A DNA stretch of 64,000 nucleotides from Metabacillus malikii (GCF_030813355.1 NZ_JAUSUD010000017.1:1-64000), one strand, 5' to 3'. Shown: positions 8,438 through 17,786, counted from the first letter of the stretch. Numbers and translations are program-made. The notes: generated by a model from the letters alone, not told the origin.

Positions 8438-9037
8438 GTGTCTAAAGATTTTTATACTGCGATTAAAGAGAGACGTTCTCACTATTCAATCAACAAAGAT
8501 GTAACTGTCACTGATGAAAGAATTAAGGAAATTGTTGAGTTTGCTGTTAAACATACTCCGTCTTCTTTTAATTCTCAATCAACTCGTGTAGTTGTGTTAA
8601 CAGGAGAAGCTCATGATAAGTTATGGGATATTACAACTGCGACATTGAAGAAAGTTGTTGGAGATGGAGACTTCTCTGGAACTCAACAAAAAATGGATTC
8701 ATTCAAAGCAGGTTACGGTTCCGTGTTATTTTTCGAGGATGAAGAAGTCGTTAAATCACTTCAAGAACAATTTGCATTATATGCGGATAACTTCCCGATT
8801 TGGTCTAACCAAACAAATGCTATGCACCAATTCGTCATTTGGACAGCACTAGAAGCTGAAGGCTTAGGGGCATCTCTACAACATTATAATCCATTAATTG
8901 ATGATGAAGTGAAACAAGAATGGAATATTCCTGCTAACTGGAAATTAATCGCGCAAATGCCATTTGGTAATCCAACTGCACCTGCAGGAGAGAAAGAGTT
9001 CTTACCTCTTGAAGATCGTGTGAAATTCTTTAAATAA
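8438..9037 (+). CDS. Nitroreductase family protein (HBN1/YdfN-like)
   Basis: This 199-aa FMN-dependent oxidoreductase starts with the classic DFYTAIKERRSHYSI motif, whose Arg residues contact FMN phosphate. TPSSFNSQSTRVVVL continues the fold. The C-terminal AQMPFGNPTAPAGEKEF matches the fungal HBN1/bacterial YdfN-like branch. Such enzymes reduce nitro- or quinone-like substrates with NAD(P)H; the physiological substrate is unknown. GTG is the start, with TTTGGAGG upstream. It is a single gene with its own terminator. A second, only distantly related nitroreductase lies at 63240. Confidence 0.9.
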   Translation: MSKDFYTAIKERRSHYSINKDVTVTDERIKEIVEFAVKHTPSSFNSQSTRVVVLTGEAHDKLWDITTATLKKVVGDGDFSGTQQKMDSFKAGYGSVLFFEDEEVVKSLQEQFALYADNFPIWSNQTNAMHQFVIWTALEAEGLGASLQHYNPLIDDEVKQEWNIPANWKLIAQMPFGNPTAPAGEKEFLPLEDRVKFFK

Positions 9038-9044
9038 TGATATC

Positions 9045-9074
9045 TAAACCAGCTTCTTTTGAGGTTGGTTTTTT
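9045..9074 (+). terminator. Nitroreductase terminator
   Basis: AAACCAGCTTC faces GAGGTTGGTT across TTTT, followed by T6. Confidence 0.65.
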
Positions 9075-9426
9075 CATTTTTAGAGATATCTTATAGTTTT
9101 AGAACCTGTGGAAAGTCGCTCGAAATCTAGCTTCAAGTCATATCCGCTATGCTTATGTGGGTGATTAAGGTGCCCTTCACTTATGAACGATAGAATTGCT
9201 AAGCTTTACAGGATTACCAACTACATTTTCTTGCTTTTACATAAAAACTTTGTTTTAATCATATAATACTGCCTTTTTCTTAAAGGTAACATGCAAGAAT
9301 GAAATTATCATATAACCAATGGAACTGTCAGTCATATTCTTTCGTATTAAACTGACTTTAGAGAATTGGGAAATTTCGCTATACCACATTTTATATCTTG
9401 CAAATATAAATAGAGGTGGATGAAAG
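9075..9426. other. Intergenic gap before trhO
   Basis: I see no supported gene. A short minus-strand stretch near 9110-9190 reads as coding-like residues (HPHKHSGYDLKLDFERLSTG) but has no start and stops on both sides. It may be a relic. Confidence 0.3.
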
Positions 9427-10371
9427 ATGTCAAAAGAATATCGTGTATTACTTTACTATCACTATGTAACAATTGAGAATCCTGAGGAGTATACGCAGGA
9501 ACATTTAGAATTTTGTAAAAGTATTGGTTTAAAAGGGCGTGTATTAATTGCACACGAAGGTATTAACGGTACGGTTTCTGGTACTGTTGAACAAACAAAT
9601 CAATATATGGAGCATATGAAATCTGACCCGCGTTTTAAGGATATGGTATATAAAATAGATGAAGAGGATGGTCATGCTTTTAAAAAGATGCATGTCCGCC
9701 ATCGTCCGGAGCTTGTGACGTTACGATTAGAGGATGATGTAAATCCATTAGAGCTCACAGGAAAATATTACAGCCCTAAAGAATTCTATGAAGCAATGCA
9801 GGACGAAAATACGGTTGTAATTGATGCACGAAATGATTATGAGTATGATTTAGGTCATTTCAAAAATGCGATTAAACCGGATATTCAAACGTTTAAAGAA
9901 TTACCTGAGTGGATTCGTGAAAATAAAGAGCAATTTGAAAATAAAAAAATTCTCACTTATTGTACAGGTGGAGTACGTTGTGAAAAATTCTCAGGCTGGT
10001 TACGTAAAGAGGGCTTTGAGGATGTTGCACAATTACATGGTGGAATTGTCACTTATGGGAAAGACCCTGAAGTGAAAGGTGAGCTTTGGGATGGACAATG
10101 CTATGTTTTCGACGAGAGAATAGCTGTACCAGTAAACCGCGTCAATCCTGTCGTTGTTGGAAAAGATTACTTTACAGGTGAGCCGTGTGAACGTTATGTT
10201 AATTGTGCCAACCCTGAATGTAACAAGCAAATGTTATGTTCAGAAGAAAATGAGCACAAATATTTACGTTCATGCAGTGATGAATGCCGTGAGCACCCAA
10301 GAAACCGATATATTGTCGAACATGAGTTAACAGAAGAAGAGGTAAATGAAAGAATTGGTGCGTTAGTATAA
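9427..10371 (+). CDS. trhO: tRNA uridine(34) hydroxylase (rhodanese family)
   Basis: This 314-aa protein matches TrhO (formerly UPF0176/YbfQ), which adds a hydroxyl group to U34 of certain tRNAs in an O2-dependent reaction. An N-terminal acylphosphatase-like region (to about residue 95, with [16 protein letters not shown]) precedes a rhodanese domain (about 110-215). The active loop is [10 protein letters not shown]. The C-terminal zinc-like region has [12 protein letters not shown] and RSCSDEC Cys clusters. Length is typical. AGAGGTGG lies ahead of the ATG. It is single and not in an operon. Confidence 0.93.
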   Translation: MSKEYRVLLYYHYVTIENPEEYTQEHLEFCKSIGLKGRVLIAHEGINGTVSGTVEQTNQYMEHMKSDPRFKDMVYKIDEEDGHAFKKMHVRHRPELVTLRLEDDVNPLELTGKYYSPKEFYEAMQDENTVVIDARNDYEYDLGHFKNAIKPDIQTFKELPEWIRENKEQFENKKILTYCTGGVRCEKFSGWLRKEGFEDVAQLHGGIVTYGKDPEVKGELWDGQCYVFDERIAVPVNRVNPVVVGKDYFTGEPCERYVNCANPECNKQMLCSEENEHKYLRSCSDECREHPRNRYIVEHELTEEEVNERIGALV

Positions 10372-10387
10372 AACGAACAAGTTCACT

Positions 10388-10594
10388 TTATCTTCTCTTT
10401 AAGCGGTAGTTGATGTATTCTACCTGGAAAAACATGAAAACAATAAATGAAGGTATCGCAATGTACAGCAATTTACGATGCCAATCTAAATTGTGTTTCA
10501 TCACGAGACTTGATGCAAGTAAATGACCAATAAAACTTTGAATCATGTTCATCATCCTTTCTACGTTATTTTGTGAGGAAGGATGGATTTTCAT
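10388..10594 (-). CDS. Small membrane protein, about 55-68 aa
   Basis: This is a convergent neighbour of trhO. A hydrophobic helix (LLYIAIPSFIVFMFFQVEYI) precedes a basic C-terminal tail (NYRLKRR), and a weaker helix is near the N-terminus. AGAAAGGATGATGAACATG upstream suggests that initiation is at one of the Met codons around residues 14-17, giving about 55 aa. Function is unknown. Confidence 0.5.
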   Translation of the reverse strand: MKIHPSSQNNVERMMNMIQSFIGHLLASSLVMKHNLDWHRKLLYIAIPSFIVFMFFQVEYINYRLKRR

Positions 10595-10713
10595 ACATGC
10601 TTAATAAATAAAAGGCTTGGAGCTTATTTTTATAAATAGTCAATATATATTTTGAAACCTTAATAATATTGGTTTGAAATTTAATGTCAGACATTCTAAA
10701 GTTAAATAACAAT

Positions 10714-10757
10714 GGATAGATGAGCAGAATAAAGTCTGCTTTATCTATCCTTTTTTT
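10714..10757 (+). terminator. Strong orphan terminator
   Basis: GGATAGAT and ATCTATCC with an inner GCAGA/TCTGC stem are followed by T7, on the plus strand. The nearest plus-strand gene (trhO) ended 340 bp earlier, with a minus-strand gene between. It may end an unrecognised short transcript from about 10600, or read-through from trhO. Confidence 0.8.
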
Positions 10758-10852
10758 GTATAATAAATGTCCTCATTTATTAAAACAATAAATTGTATTG
10801 TTGCTGTACTAAAGCACCCTTTACTTTAAGTACATTTATTCACAAACTTTGA

Positions 10853-11308
10853 TTATAGCAAATCCTTATTTTTCTTATAGGAACGTTTTAAAGAAATGTA
10901 GCTAGTGAAAAACCAAAGTAAACAAACACCTACTAATATTGCGATTATATCAATCCATTCTTTTTGGTTGCTGGGTACACCTGTAAATACTATATATAAC
11001 AGTATGTAAATAACTACAAAACTACTTGTTCTAACAATAATGTGCTTTAACTCTTTTCTATAAGCCCTTTCTGTTGCAATATCTGTATATTCTATACCAG
11101 ACATTGTATATCTTCCTGAGACATAAAAGAGGAAAATAGCAATAGATAGTAATAGAGAAGTCTCAGCATCTAAGTTGAAATAATTGTTCAAGATAATCAT
11201 ACCTATAAGGGTAAGCAAAAGGACTATTGCCCCTTCTGAGAAAAAATACAATATCCTTTTTTCCTTATATTCATCATTCGGTAATAAAAAAGATATCCAA
11301 GATTTCAT
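10853..11308 (-). CDS. Membrane protein coupled to an XRE regulator
   Basis: This 151-aa protein has four predicted helices at about residues 23-42, 48-65, 88-107 and 118-138, and a basic C-terminus (LKRSYKKNKDLL). The ATG shares one base with the stop codon of the upstream regulator, in a TAATG overlap, so the pair is translationally coupled. Small XRE regulators followed by a four-helix membrane protein are common in Firmicutes. In several known pairs the membrane protein sequesters or senses for the regulator. I cannot assign a specific family. Confidence 0.7.
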   Translation of the reverse strand: MKSWISFLLPNDEYKEKRILYFFSEGAIVLLLTLIGMIILNNYFNLDAETSLLLSIAIFLFYVSGRYTMSGIEYTDIATERAYRKELKHIIVRTSSFVVIYILLYIVFTGVPSNQKEWIDIIAILVGVCLLWFFTSYISLKRSYKKNKDLL

Positions 11309-11505
11309 TACAACTCGACCTCCCAGAATAAATCATCTAATGTTTTACTTAATTCTTTGGCAATAGCGATACACAAGTTCAAACTTGGATTGTATTCTCC
11401 TTTTTCAATCAATCCGATCGTTTGTCTTGTAGCATTTACTCGTTTTGCAAGCTGTTCTTGAGTCAAACCTTTTTCTATTCTTGCTAGTTTCATTTTACTT
11501 ACCAT
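11308..11505 (-). CDS. XRE-family transcriptional regulator, 65 aa
   Basis: This is a minimal helix-turn-helix protein. The HTH is LTQEQLAKRVNATRQTIGLIEKGEYNPSL, here split as GLTQEQLAKRVNATRQ then TIGLIEKGEYNPSL, followed by LCIAIAKELSKTLDDLF. This is the classic small Cro/CI type that acts as a dimer. AGGTGAG precedes the ATG. It is the first gene of a two-gene operon with the membrane protein at 10853. Likely targets are its own promoter and unknown others. Confidence 0.92.
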   Translation of the reverse strand: MVSKMKLARIEKGLTQEQLAKRVNATRQTIGLIEKGEYNPSLNLCIAIAKELSKTLDDLFWEVEL

Positions 11506-11600
11506 ATGCTCACCTACATAAAGAAATATATATTTAACAATATGTTAGATTTATCTTACATTACATATCATTAAAATGCAATATAAATGTTACATTAAAA

Positions 11601-11640
11601 TATAAGAGCCGACTTCTTAAAAAAGAAATCGGCTCTTATA
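11601..11640. terminator. Large inverted repeat, bidirectional terminator-like
   Basis: TATAAGAGCCGA and TCGGCTCTTATA flank an inner TTCTT/AAGAA stem. The arms are nearly perfect over about 17 bp. It lies upstream of the XRE operon rather than downstream of a visible gene. Confidence 0.6.
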
Positions 11641-11700
11641 TTTACGCATAACAACCTGCCAAGAATATATCCTTCTTGTGATATAAACGAGAAATTTTTC

Positions 11701-11786
11701 CAACTAGCCTGCACCTTTAGTTCAATAAGAAATGCGATACCCCTTTGTTTAAGTATCGCACCCGTTAGCTGAAGAACTACCTTTTT
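11701..11786. repeat. Dispersed GCGATAC palindromic element, copy 1
   Basis: CTAGCCTGCACC, then CAATAAGAAATGCGATAC, then GTATCGCACCCGTTAG, with GCGATAC/GTATCGC (11734-11759) as the stem. Related copies lie at 13062, 13797 and 18586, and partial heads at 13425 and 19215. Confidence 0.75.
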
Positions 11787-12100
11787 TATTATACATAATC
11801 TACGAACTATTCCTCTTCTATCTCTATTTCTTCGGTTCTTGTTTGTATTTGTGCTTACATTAAAGATAGAAGGCATTTACGAATCTTATTTGTTCAATTT
11901 CATACTCACTTAAAGCTAGATTTCCATAATAGTAGTTCCTCGCTACTTGTGGTCAGGGGTTCAATATGCTCTCGTTATAAAATAACTGGTATTTAATTCC
12001 TTAAAATTGATATATAATCTTTTTATGGAGGGCAGAGTAAGTTACTTAAAGAATTTATAAACATTAAATAAAGTCAAAACAAAGCCAAGGAGGTAGTATT
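11787..12100. other. Intergenic gap
   Basis: AT-rich sequence with no supported ORF. A minus-strand ORF spanning 11595-11876 overlaps the palindromes and has no ribosome site. AAGGAGG at about 12089 belongs to the next gene. Confidence 0.5.
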
Positions 12101-12589
12101 ATGAAAAAAGTGTTAATCGGAAGTGCATTAGCAGCAAGTTTATTATTTGCTGGAGCAAATCAATCATTAGCTGCTACATCGCAATTCACAGAAATAAGTA
12201 TCCACAATATAAGTTCAATGGATATTGAAACTGTATTAATGATGGTTCAATCAGAAAGAACAAAGCTATTAGATGCTCAATTACAAAGCCAAATAGCAGA
12301 AGTTCAAAAGAGAAATGAACAGGTAGCCATCTTAAATGAACAGCTAGAAATCTTAAATGAACAGCTAAATGTAGCTAGAGCAAGCAACTCTATAAATGAT
12401 ATAACTGAAATAGAGACTCAAATAACAAGTATAAGGCAACAAATTTTTACAATTGGCGATTCACAACAAATGGATAAGCGACGCCTTCAATCTTATAGCG
12501 ATAAGCACAAATTACCATTAGAGCTAACAACAAACTATGTAAAGAAAATGCAGGCAAGTCGTGCAGCAATTATTGGAAATATGCGTTAA
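12101..12589 (+). CDS. Secreted coiled-coil protein, 162 aa
   Basis: A Sec signal peptide is clear (residues 1-25, MKKVLIGSALAASLLFAGAN through SLAA). The mature part is a long amphipathic coiled coil at about residues 55-115, including a near-exact duplication, AILNEQLEILNEQLN. The C-terminus is basic. AAGGAGG lies 8 bp before the ATG. There is no enzymatic motif, lipobox or sorting signal. It is likely an exported structural or envelope-associated protein of unknown role. It is flanked by decayed genes, so it may belong to an accessory segment. Confidence 0.75.
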   Translation: MKKVLIGSALAASLLFAGANQSLAATSQFTEISIHNISSMDIETVLMMVQSERTKLLDAQLQSQIAEVQKRNEQVAILNEQLEILNEQLNVARASNSINDITEIETQITSIRQQIFTIGDSQQMDKRRLQSYSDKHKLPLELTTNYVKKMQASRAAIIGNMR

Positions 12590-12673
12590 TATAAATGGAC
12601 TTTAGCCTATGCTAAGGTCCGTTAATTTGGTTTGCTATATCTACACATATTTGTCAATTGCGGAATAAAACTC

Positions 12674-13010
12674 CTATTCTCTTATTGAACTGTATCGTTT
12701 GTTCAATAATCCTTGCTCTTTCCAGTGGTCGAGATATTTTTGATAACCCATTTCCTCGGCTGTCATATTGTATTGCTTATCTTCCAATTTAAATGTATGA
12801 GAACCCGACAAGGCTTCATAGGTAGGATTCCCTTCCACATTTCCGAAAAGCGTTTCGAATGTATCTATACAACTGATTTTGTTGTTCCATTCTCATAGGT
12901 TTCAAGAAGAATGAAATCGACCTCTCCCTGTCTATATGCCCGTTAAACATTAAACCTGCTTTTTTTAATGACAACTATAATTGTTTCATATTCAACCTCT
13001 ACTCTCCCTG
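12674..13010 (-). pseudogene. Decayed gene, minus strand
   Basis: Reading the minus strand gives coding-like segments broken by an in-frame stop and a frameshift. The first is VEVEYETIIVVIKKSRFNV then stop. The second is QGEVDFILLETYENGTTKSV. After a shift comes TFETLFGNVEGNPTYEALSG and on through MTAEEMGYQKYLDHWKEQGL, ending at a stop near 12674. No start codon is evident and the family is not recognised. It is a relic of a gene of at least 100 codons. Confidence 0.6.
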
Positions 13011-13061
13011 AAAGATTAATTACCTTATTCTATTCTGCCTCATTTGTGCAATAAGAAAAAT

Positions 13062-13087
13062 GCGATACCTCTTTATTGAAGTATCGC
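13062..13087. repeat. Dispersed GCGATAC palindromic element, copy 2
   Basis: GCGATAC and GTATCGC flank CTCTTTATTGAA, preceded by CAATAAGAAAAAT and followed by CTCAGTTAG, as in copy 1. Confidence 0.75.
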
Positions 13088-13111
13088 CTCAGTTAGTTCA
13101 GCAACTTTTCT

Positions 13112-13369
13112 TTATGCTTCACCCATTCCACTAAGTAAAAGAATATATCCTATTGTGATAAGGGCAATAAAATTAATTATTGTTAATAACCACTTATTAA
13201 CACCCTTTTTACCTTTTATCCCTAAAATGGCTCCAAGTAATGGGAATAAGATCATCGAGATTATTGCCATTTTACCTAATGAACCAAAAGAAAAGCCGTT
13301 TATCATCATAGAAAACAAAATAATAAATATTCCTAAACAGATGGCTGAAAGAATATTGTAATTTTTCAA
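13112..13369 (-). CDS. Small three-helix membrane protein, 85 aa
   Basis: Three hydrophobic helices fill the protein: about 7-25, 33-50 and 60-80. A glycine-rich turn with Lys (GIKGKKGVNKW) lies between the second and third. The start is TTG with GGGGGAG 5 bp upstream. The family is unknown. It stands among decayed genes but is itself intact. Confidence 0.6.
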   Translation of the reverse strand: MKNYNILSAICLGIFIILFSMMINGFSFGSLGKMAIISMILFPLLGAILGIKGKKGVNKWLLTIINFIALITIGYILLLSGMGEA

Positions 13370-13566
13370 TTTAACTCCCCCTAATTTAATAGTTGGTTAA
13401 AAATAGTTTAACATGGAATTTTAACTATCCTGCTCCTTCGTTAAAGAGGACTTTTTAGAACGCAATTTATTCGTACTGCGCAGCAAATAACTTTGTCTTA
13501 CAGGAGTACATCTAATTTACTTGGCATTAACTAACTACTTTCCAATTCGCTGTTTGCCTTTTTCAG

Positions 13567-13724
13567 TTACCGCACTTTTCTAGTCATCTTCTTATTTTTA
13601 TTAACGGATTTGAAACGTAATACTGACCAATCCTCATCAATAGCTAAATATCCGTGTTGAACATTCGCATCCGTGGCCATCCTACTAAGAGTAATCCAAC
13701 AAATACTATTACTATTCTTTTCAT
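13567..13724 (-). pseudogene. Frameshifted small secreted-protein gene
   Basis: The minus strand starts with a signal-peptide-like MKRIVIVFVGLLLVGW and then shifts frame. The continuing frame reads ATDANVQHGYLAIDEDWSVL and RFKSVNKNKKMTRKVR before a stop. Alternatively ATGGCCACG within it starts a 37-aa ORF. No family is recognised. Confidence 0.5.
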
Positions 13725-13796
13725 GAACTATTACCACTTCTGGACTATTCTTCCGAAATGATAATCCCTTATTCCACTAACTAGTTAGCGAAAGAA

Positions 13797-13820
13797 GCGA
13801 CTTCTCTATTGAACAATCGC
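13797..13820. repeat. Dispersed palindromic element, copy 3 (degenerate)
   Basis: GCGACTTCTCTATTGAACAATCGC keeps the centre and a 4-bp stem of the GCGATAC element. TTATTCCACTAA upstream matches the head of copy 4. Confidence 0.5.
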
Positions 13821-13986
13821 TCCCGTTTAATAAGGATGAAGCATTACTATATAAGTAAAATCAACTTAATCTAGACACGATAATGTTTAACGCTGTCCAA
13901 GATGATGTAATGATTCACTGTCCCTCTGTCCATATTCTGTATAAATTAATTGTTTTTACAGACACTATTAAAAACGGTTAAAGGAT

Positions 13987-15477
13987 ATGTTACGAATGAC
14001 TGAGCGTCATAATAATGATAACTTCCCAGGTTATGAAAAAATTAAAACCATTCTTAATGAATCACCCGATTTGATTTGTCGAAAGCTTGAAGTTGGACAA
14101 GAGGGGATTCATATTATTTTCATGAAGAATTTAATTAAGCCAGAGATTCTAAATGAATATGTCATTAAATATATTGAAGAACTTTCTATAGAATACTTAC
14201 ATTACACCTATTTAATGAAAAACATACCTATAGAAGAAATAAAGGTAAATTTAGAGGAACAAGAGGTAATCTCTTCCTTATTAAATGGATTTGCTTATAT
14301 TTATTTTTTAGATGAGAAAAAGGCATTCATTGTGAACTGCGCAAACCCCATTGAACGCTCTATTGAGAAAGCAGAAACAGAATCGTTAGTATATGGACCT
14401 AAAATTTCGTTCACTGAATCATTAACTTCTAACGTTAAGATAATCAGACAAAATCTAAATGATTATAATTTGTGCACGGATGAAATAAAGATTGGGGAAC
14501 GCGTTCAAAAGCAAATAAGAATTGTATATATAAAAGATATTGCGAACGATGACACTCTTCAGACACTTAAGGACAGGATTAAACAATTAAGTACGGATAA
14601 TATAATTGACAGTTCCATTTTGGCTCAATGCCTAGAAGATAATCATTACTCTTTATTTCCACAATTTATATTAACAGAGCTGCCCGATCGATTCATCTAC
14701 TCGATTTTAAACGGGCGAATTGGTGTTTTTATAGATGGTAGCCCAGTAGGGATTATAGGTCCTGCTAATTTTTTCTCATTTTTCGAATCAACAGAAGATA
14801 TCTATTTGAGATGGTCTTTAAGTACATTTATTCGTTTTATCCGATTATTTGCTATGGTAGGTTCTCTTTTTTTAACAGCCATTTATGTGGCTGCCATGAC
14901 TTATCATTTTGAACTCATACCATCTAAATTGTTAATTATCATTGGACAATCACGTTCACAAGTTCCTTTTCCTCCCTTGTTAGAAGCACTCTTACTAGAA
15001 GGGTTAATTGAGTTACTTAGAGAAGCTGGAGCCCGCCTTCCTTCAAAGGTAGGACAAACAATGGGTATTGTAGGAGGTATTGTCATTGGCCAAGCAACGG
15101 TTGAGGCAGGGTTAACTAGCAATATTTTAATTATCATTGTTGCATTTAGTGCATTAGGGGCATTTTCGGCTCCTATTTATGAAATGGGCACTGCAGTCAG
15201 AATTGCTAGATTTCCAATCATTATTTTAGCAGGTGTTTGGGGGTTAAATGGAATCATTTTCGGTATATGTATTCTAATGGTTCACTTGTTAAAATTAACT
15301 TCTTTAAATAAACCTTATCTTGCACCTCTATATCCGCTAAGAATGAAAGATTTGCAATATTTTTTAATGCGTCTCCCCCACCATTTTTATATGAGGCGGC
15401 CGTTAGTAAATCGACCAAAAGACTCCATTCGCCTAAAGGAGCGATTAAGAAATATAACAGATTTAGATGAATTTTGA
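13987..15477 (+). CDS. gerAA: Spore germinant receptor subunit A
   Basis: This 496-aa GerAA-type subunit sits in the spore inner membrane and, with B and C subunits, detects nutrient germinants. A soluble N-terminal domain (about 1-250) carries family motifs such as LNGRIGVFIDGSPVGIIGPA. A membrane region (about 285-430) holds the conserved PFPPLLEALLLEGLIELLRE segment and GAFSAPIYEMG. Length is typical. TAAAGGAT precedes the ATG; a second ATG three codons later is possible. It is first in a three-gene operon whose next start lies 9 bp after its stop. The germinant is not predictable, so the symbol denotes the family only. Confidence 0.95.
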   Translation: MLRMTERHNNDNFPGYEKIKTILNESPDLICRKLEVGQEGIHIIFMKNLIKPEILNEYVIKYIEELSIEYLHYTYLMKNIPIEEIKVNLEEQEVISSLLNGFAYIYFLDEKKAFIVNCANPIERSIEKAETESLVYGPKISFTESLTSNVKIIRQNLNDYNLCTDEIKIGERVQKQIRIVYIKDIANDDTLQTLKDRIKQLSTDNIIDSSILAQCLEDNHYSLFPQFILTELPDRFIYSILNGRIGVFIDGSPVGIIGPANFFSFFESTEDIYLRWSLSTFIRFIRLFAMVGSLFLTAIYVAAMTYHFELIPSKLLIIIGQSRSQVPFPPLLEALLLEGLIELLREAGARLPSKVGQTMGIVGGIVIGQATVEAGLTSNILIIIVAFSALGAFSAPIYEMGTAVRIARFPIIILAGVWGLNGIIFGICILMVHLLKLTSLNKPYLAPLYPLRMKDLQYFLMRLPHHFYMRRPLVNRPKDSIRLKERLRNITDLDEF

Positions 15478-15485
15478 GGTGCAAA

Positions 15486-16580
15486 ATGAAATCAAATATA
15501 CGTTTTGTTAACGCCTTTATGGCGTTTTATATCATACACACTTCGCAAATTGGTATGGGAATTCTTGGAGTTCCAAGAATTATGTATCTAGAATCAAAAA
15601 AAGATGCTTGGATATCCATTTTACTATCTGGTTTATTCGTTAGCTTGATTACATGGTTAATGATTTCTATCCTAAAAAAAAATGAAGGTGATACTCTTTT
15701 TGAAATTCATGAACATATATTCGGACGCTTGATTGGTAGTATTTTCAACTTCTTTATTGTCATTTACTTTATTGCCGTAAATTATTCGATCACCATTAGT
15801 TATGTCGAGTTGTCACTAACATGGGGATATGAAGGTGTCTATGAATGGGTCGGAGTATTGGCTTTATTAATATTATCCATTTATGCTGTATCCGGCGGAT
15901 TTAGAGTAGTGACCGGTGTTTGTTTCTTATCCTTTTTATTGACTATATGGCTGCTATTTGTTGTGTACCAACCACTTCAAACCATAAATCTAACTAGGAT
16001 TTTACCTATTATGACGACAACTCCTTCAGAAATTATGAAAGGAGTTTTCAAGAGCAGTTATACAATGTTAGGTTTCGAGACTTTACTTTTTATTTTTCCA
16101 TTTATAAAGGAGAAAAATAAACTACAGCTGTTTAGTCAAATAGCTGTCTGGTTTACGACCATTCTTGTTTTAATAACAACTGTTGTTTCTATTTTATTTT
16201 TTAGCGCGAAAGAATTAGAGAAGAATGTATGGCCTGTTGTCAGCATGATTAGCACGGTCCATTTTCCATTTATTGAGCGCTTTGAATTTGTTGCGGTTCC
16301 ATTTTGGATTTTAGTTATTTTTCCAAACCTATGTATCACTCTATATATTTCTTCCAAGGGTATTAAACAGATTTTTTATATAAAACAGAAATATGGAATA
16401 TGGCTCATCTCCATTATCCTTTTTATCTGCAGTTTTTTAATTACTAAAAGAGTAGATAATAATTATTTTTTTGATCAAATTGGCAAAATAGGATTTTTCC
16501 TGTGGTTTATCTATCCGATTTTCTTGTATGGAATAACCATTATAAAATCAAAAATCAATACTCGTTCCAGACGGAGTTGA
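15486..16580 (+). CDS. gerAB: Spore germinant receptor subunit B (permease-like)
   Basis: This 364-aa integral membrane protein of the endospore germination permease family belongs to the APC superfamily. About ten helices are visible. The first carries the family motif IGMGILGVPR. GerAB-type subunits bind the germinant. The ATG at 15486 follows GAGGTGCAAA; an in-frame TTG at 15474 would overlap the stop of subunit A. It ends 4 bp before subunit C, consistent with tight operon coupling. Confidence 0.95.
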   Translation: MKSNIRFVNAFMAFYIIHTSQIGMGILGVPRIMYLESKKDAWISILLSGLFVSLITWLMISILKKNEGDTLFEIHEHIFGRLIGSIFNFFIVIYFIAVNYSITISYVELSLTWGYEGVYEWVGVLALLILSIYAVSGGFRVVTGVCFLSFLLTIWLLFVVYQPLQTINLTRILPIMTTTPSEIMKGVFKSSYTMLGFETLLFIFPFIKEKNKLQLFSQIAVWFTTILVLITTVVSILFFSAKELEKNVWPVVSMISTVHFPFIERFEFVAVPFWILVIFPNLCITLYISSKGIKQIFYIKQKYGIWLISIILFICSFLITKRVDNNYFFDQIGKIGFFLWFIYPIFLYGITIIKSKINTRSRRS

Positions 16581-16584
16581 AAGA

Positions 16585-17712
16585 ATGAAAAAAATTGTTA
16601 TTCTGCTGTGTTCTCTTCTTTGTACTGCATGTATGGCCCCTGAAAAAATAATAGAAATGCAAGGGATTTCAACGATTATTGGTTTTGACTTGCTTGATGA
16701 CAATACATACAAAGGCACTATCAGTTTGTTACAATTTGACCGAAAAGAAGAAAAGACGAGTGTAACCCTTTCTGCTGACGGAACGACTAGTAAACAAATC
16801 AGACAAAAACTAGAGGAACAGACAAGCCATGACATTACGTCTGGTCAATTAAGGACCATACTGTTTAATAAAAACATGGCAGAAACAGGAATTTCTTCTT
16901 TTCTGGATACAATGCAACGAGATAGCATTATCAGTTCTTTAATCTTTTTGGCCATTACTGATAATGCTGAGGAGACGATTAACAATACAAACTATGAAGA
17001 ATATCCCGAAATGGGATCCTATATTTATCAACTATTGGATAAACACGAAAAGAAAGAAATGTTAGTCAACTCCAACTTACATGATTTTATAACCACACAA
17101 TATGAAATTGGTATTGATCCTACCCTACCCATTATAAAAAATGCAAATGGCGTAGCACCTTTTATAGATAGTGTTGCATTATTCAAAGAAGATAAAATTG
17201 TTGGGTCTATTTCGTTGATAAACACCCTTTACATAAAATTATTCACAAATAATAAGGCATTTTTAGGTGAAATAACTGTAGAGATTGCTGCTGAAGAACT
17301 AGAGAAAAGAGGGATGGCAGAACTCAACCTTCCTAAAAGTGATATTTATAAGATTACACTTCATCCAATAAAGTACAAAGGAAACATTGAAATAAAGAAC
17401 GAAGAATTGGTTCATTTAAATGCAACGATTTCCGTTTCAACATTAGAATTTCAACCATCTATTTCTGTGAAAAATAAAGATTCACTAAACAAAATGGAGC
17501 AACTAATTGGTGAAGCCCTAAACAAAGAATTTGGATATATACTTGAGGAATTAAAAAATTTAAATACGGATCCCATTGGCATCGGAAGAAAAATAAGAAG
17601 CGTTAGAAAATATTCCCATTTAACTGAGGGAGATTTAAGACAAAAATATTCAGCACTAAAGATAAAACCAAATATAAAGGTGGAAATTAAGCGAACTGGA
17701 TCAGTTGATTAA
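16585..17712 (+). CDS. gerAC: Spore germinant receptor subunit C (lipoprotein)
   Basis: This 375-aa Ger(x)C-family lipoprotein has the signal ILLCSLLCTAC, with a lipidated Cys at about 16. MQGISTIIGFD follows, which resembles the family's common G-I-D opening. The C-terminal domain (about 200-360) includes the AFLGEITVEIAAEE stretch and the NKEFGYILEELKNLNTDPIG helix typical of the third domain. It is the last gene of the operon and is followed by a strong terminator. Confidence 0.94.
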   Translation: MKKIVILLCSLLCTACMAPEKIIEMQGISTIIGFDLLDDNTYKGTISLLQFDRKEEKTSVTLSADGTTSKQIRQKLEEQTSHDITSGQLRTILFNKNMAETGISSFLDTMQRDSIISSLIFLAITDNAEETINNTNYEEYPEMGSYIYQLLDKHEKKEMLVNSNLHDFITTQYEIGIDPTLPIIKNANGVAPFIDSVALFKEDKIVGSISLINTLYIKLFTNNKAFLGEITVEIAAEELEKRGMAELNLPKSDIYKITLHPIKYKGNIEIKNEELVHLNATISVSTLEFQPSISVKNKDSLNKMEQLIGEALNKEFGYILEELKNLNTDPIGIGRKIRSVRKYSHLTEGDLRQKYSALKIKPNIKVEIKRTGSVD

Positions 17713-17752
17713 CATGTTTTTAGGAACAAAATCGCTAACTCGACTTAACCAC

Positions 17753-17786
17753 GACCCAAGTGTTCATTATTCACTGGGTCTTTTTT
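17753..17786 (+). terminator. gerA operon terminator
   Basis: GACCCAAGTG pairs with CACTGGGTC across a 9-base loop and is followed by T6. Confidence 0.88.

Noticed and set aside
11595-11876. 93-codon minus-strand ORF
   Set aside because: It covers two palindromic elements and its composition is not protein-like.
13900-13986. SigG promoter of the gerA operon
   Set aside because: CATATTC at 13932 is suggestive, but I could not place a -35 at acceptable spacing, so I left it out.
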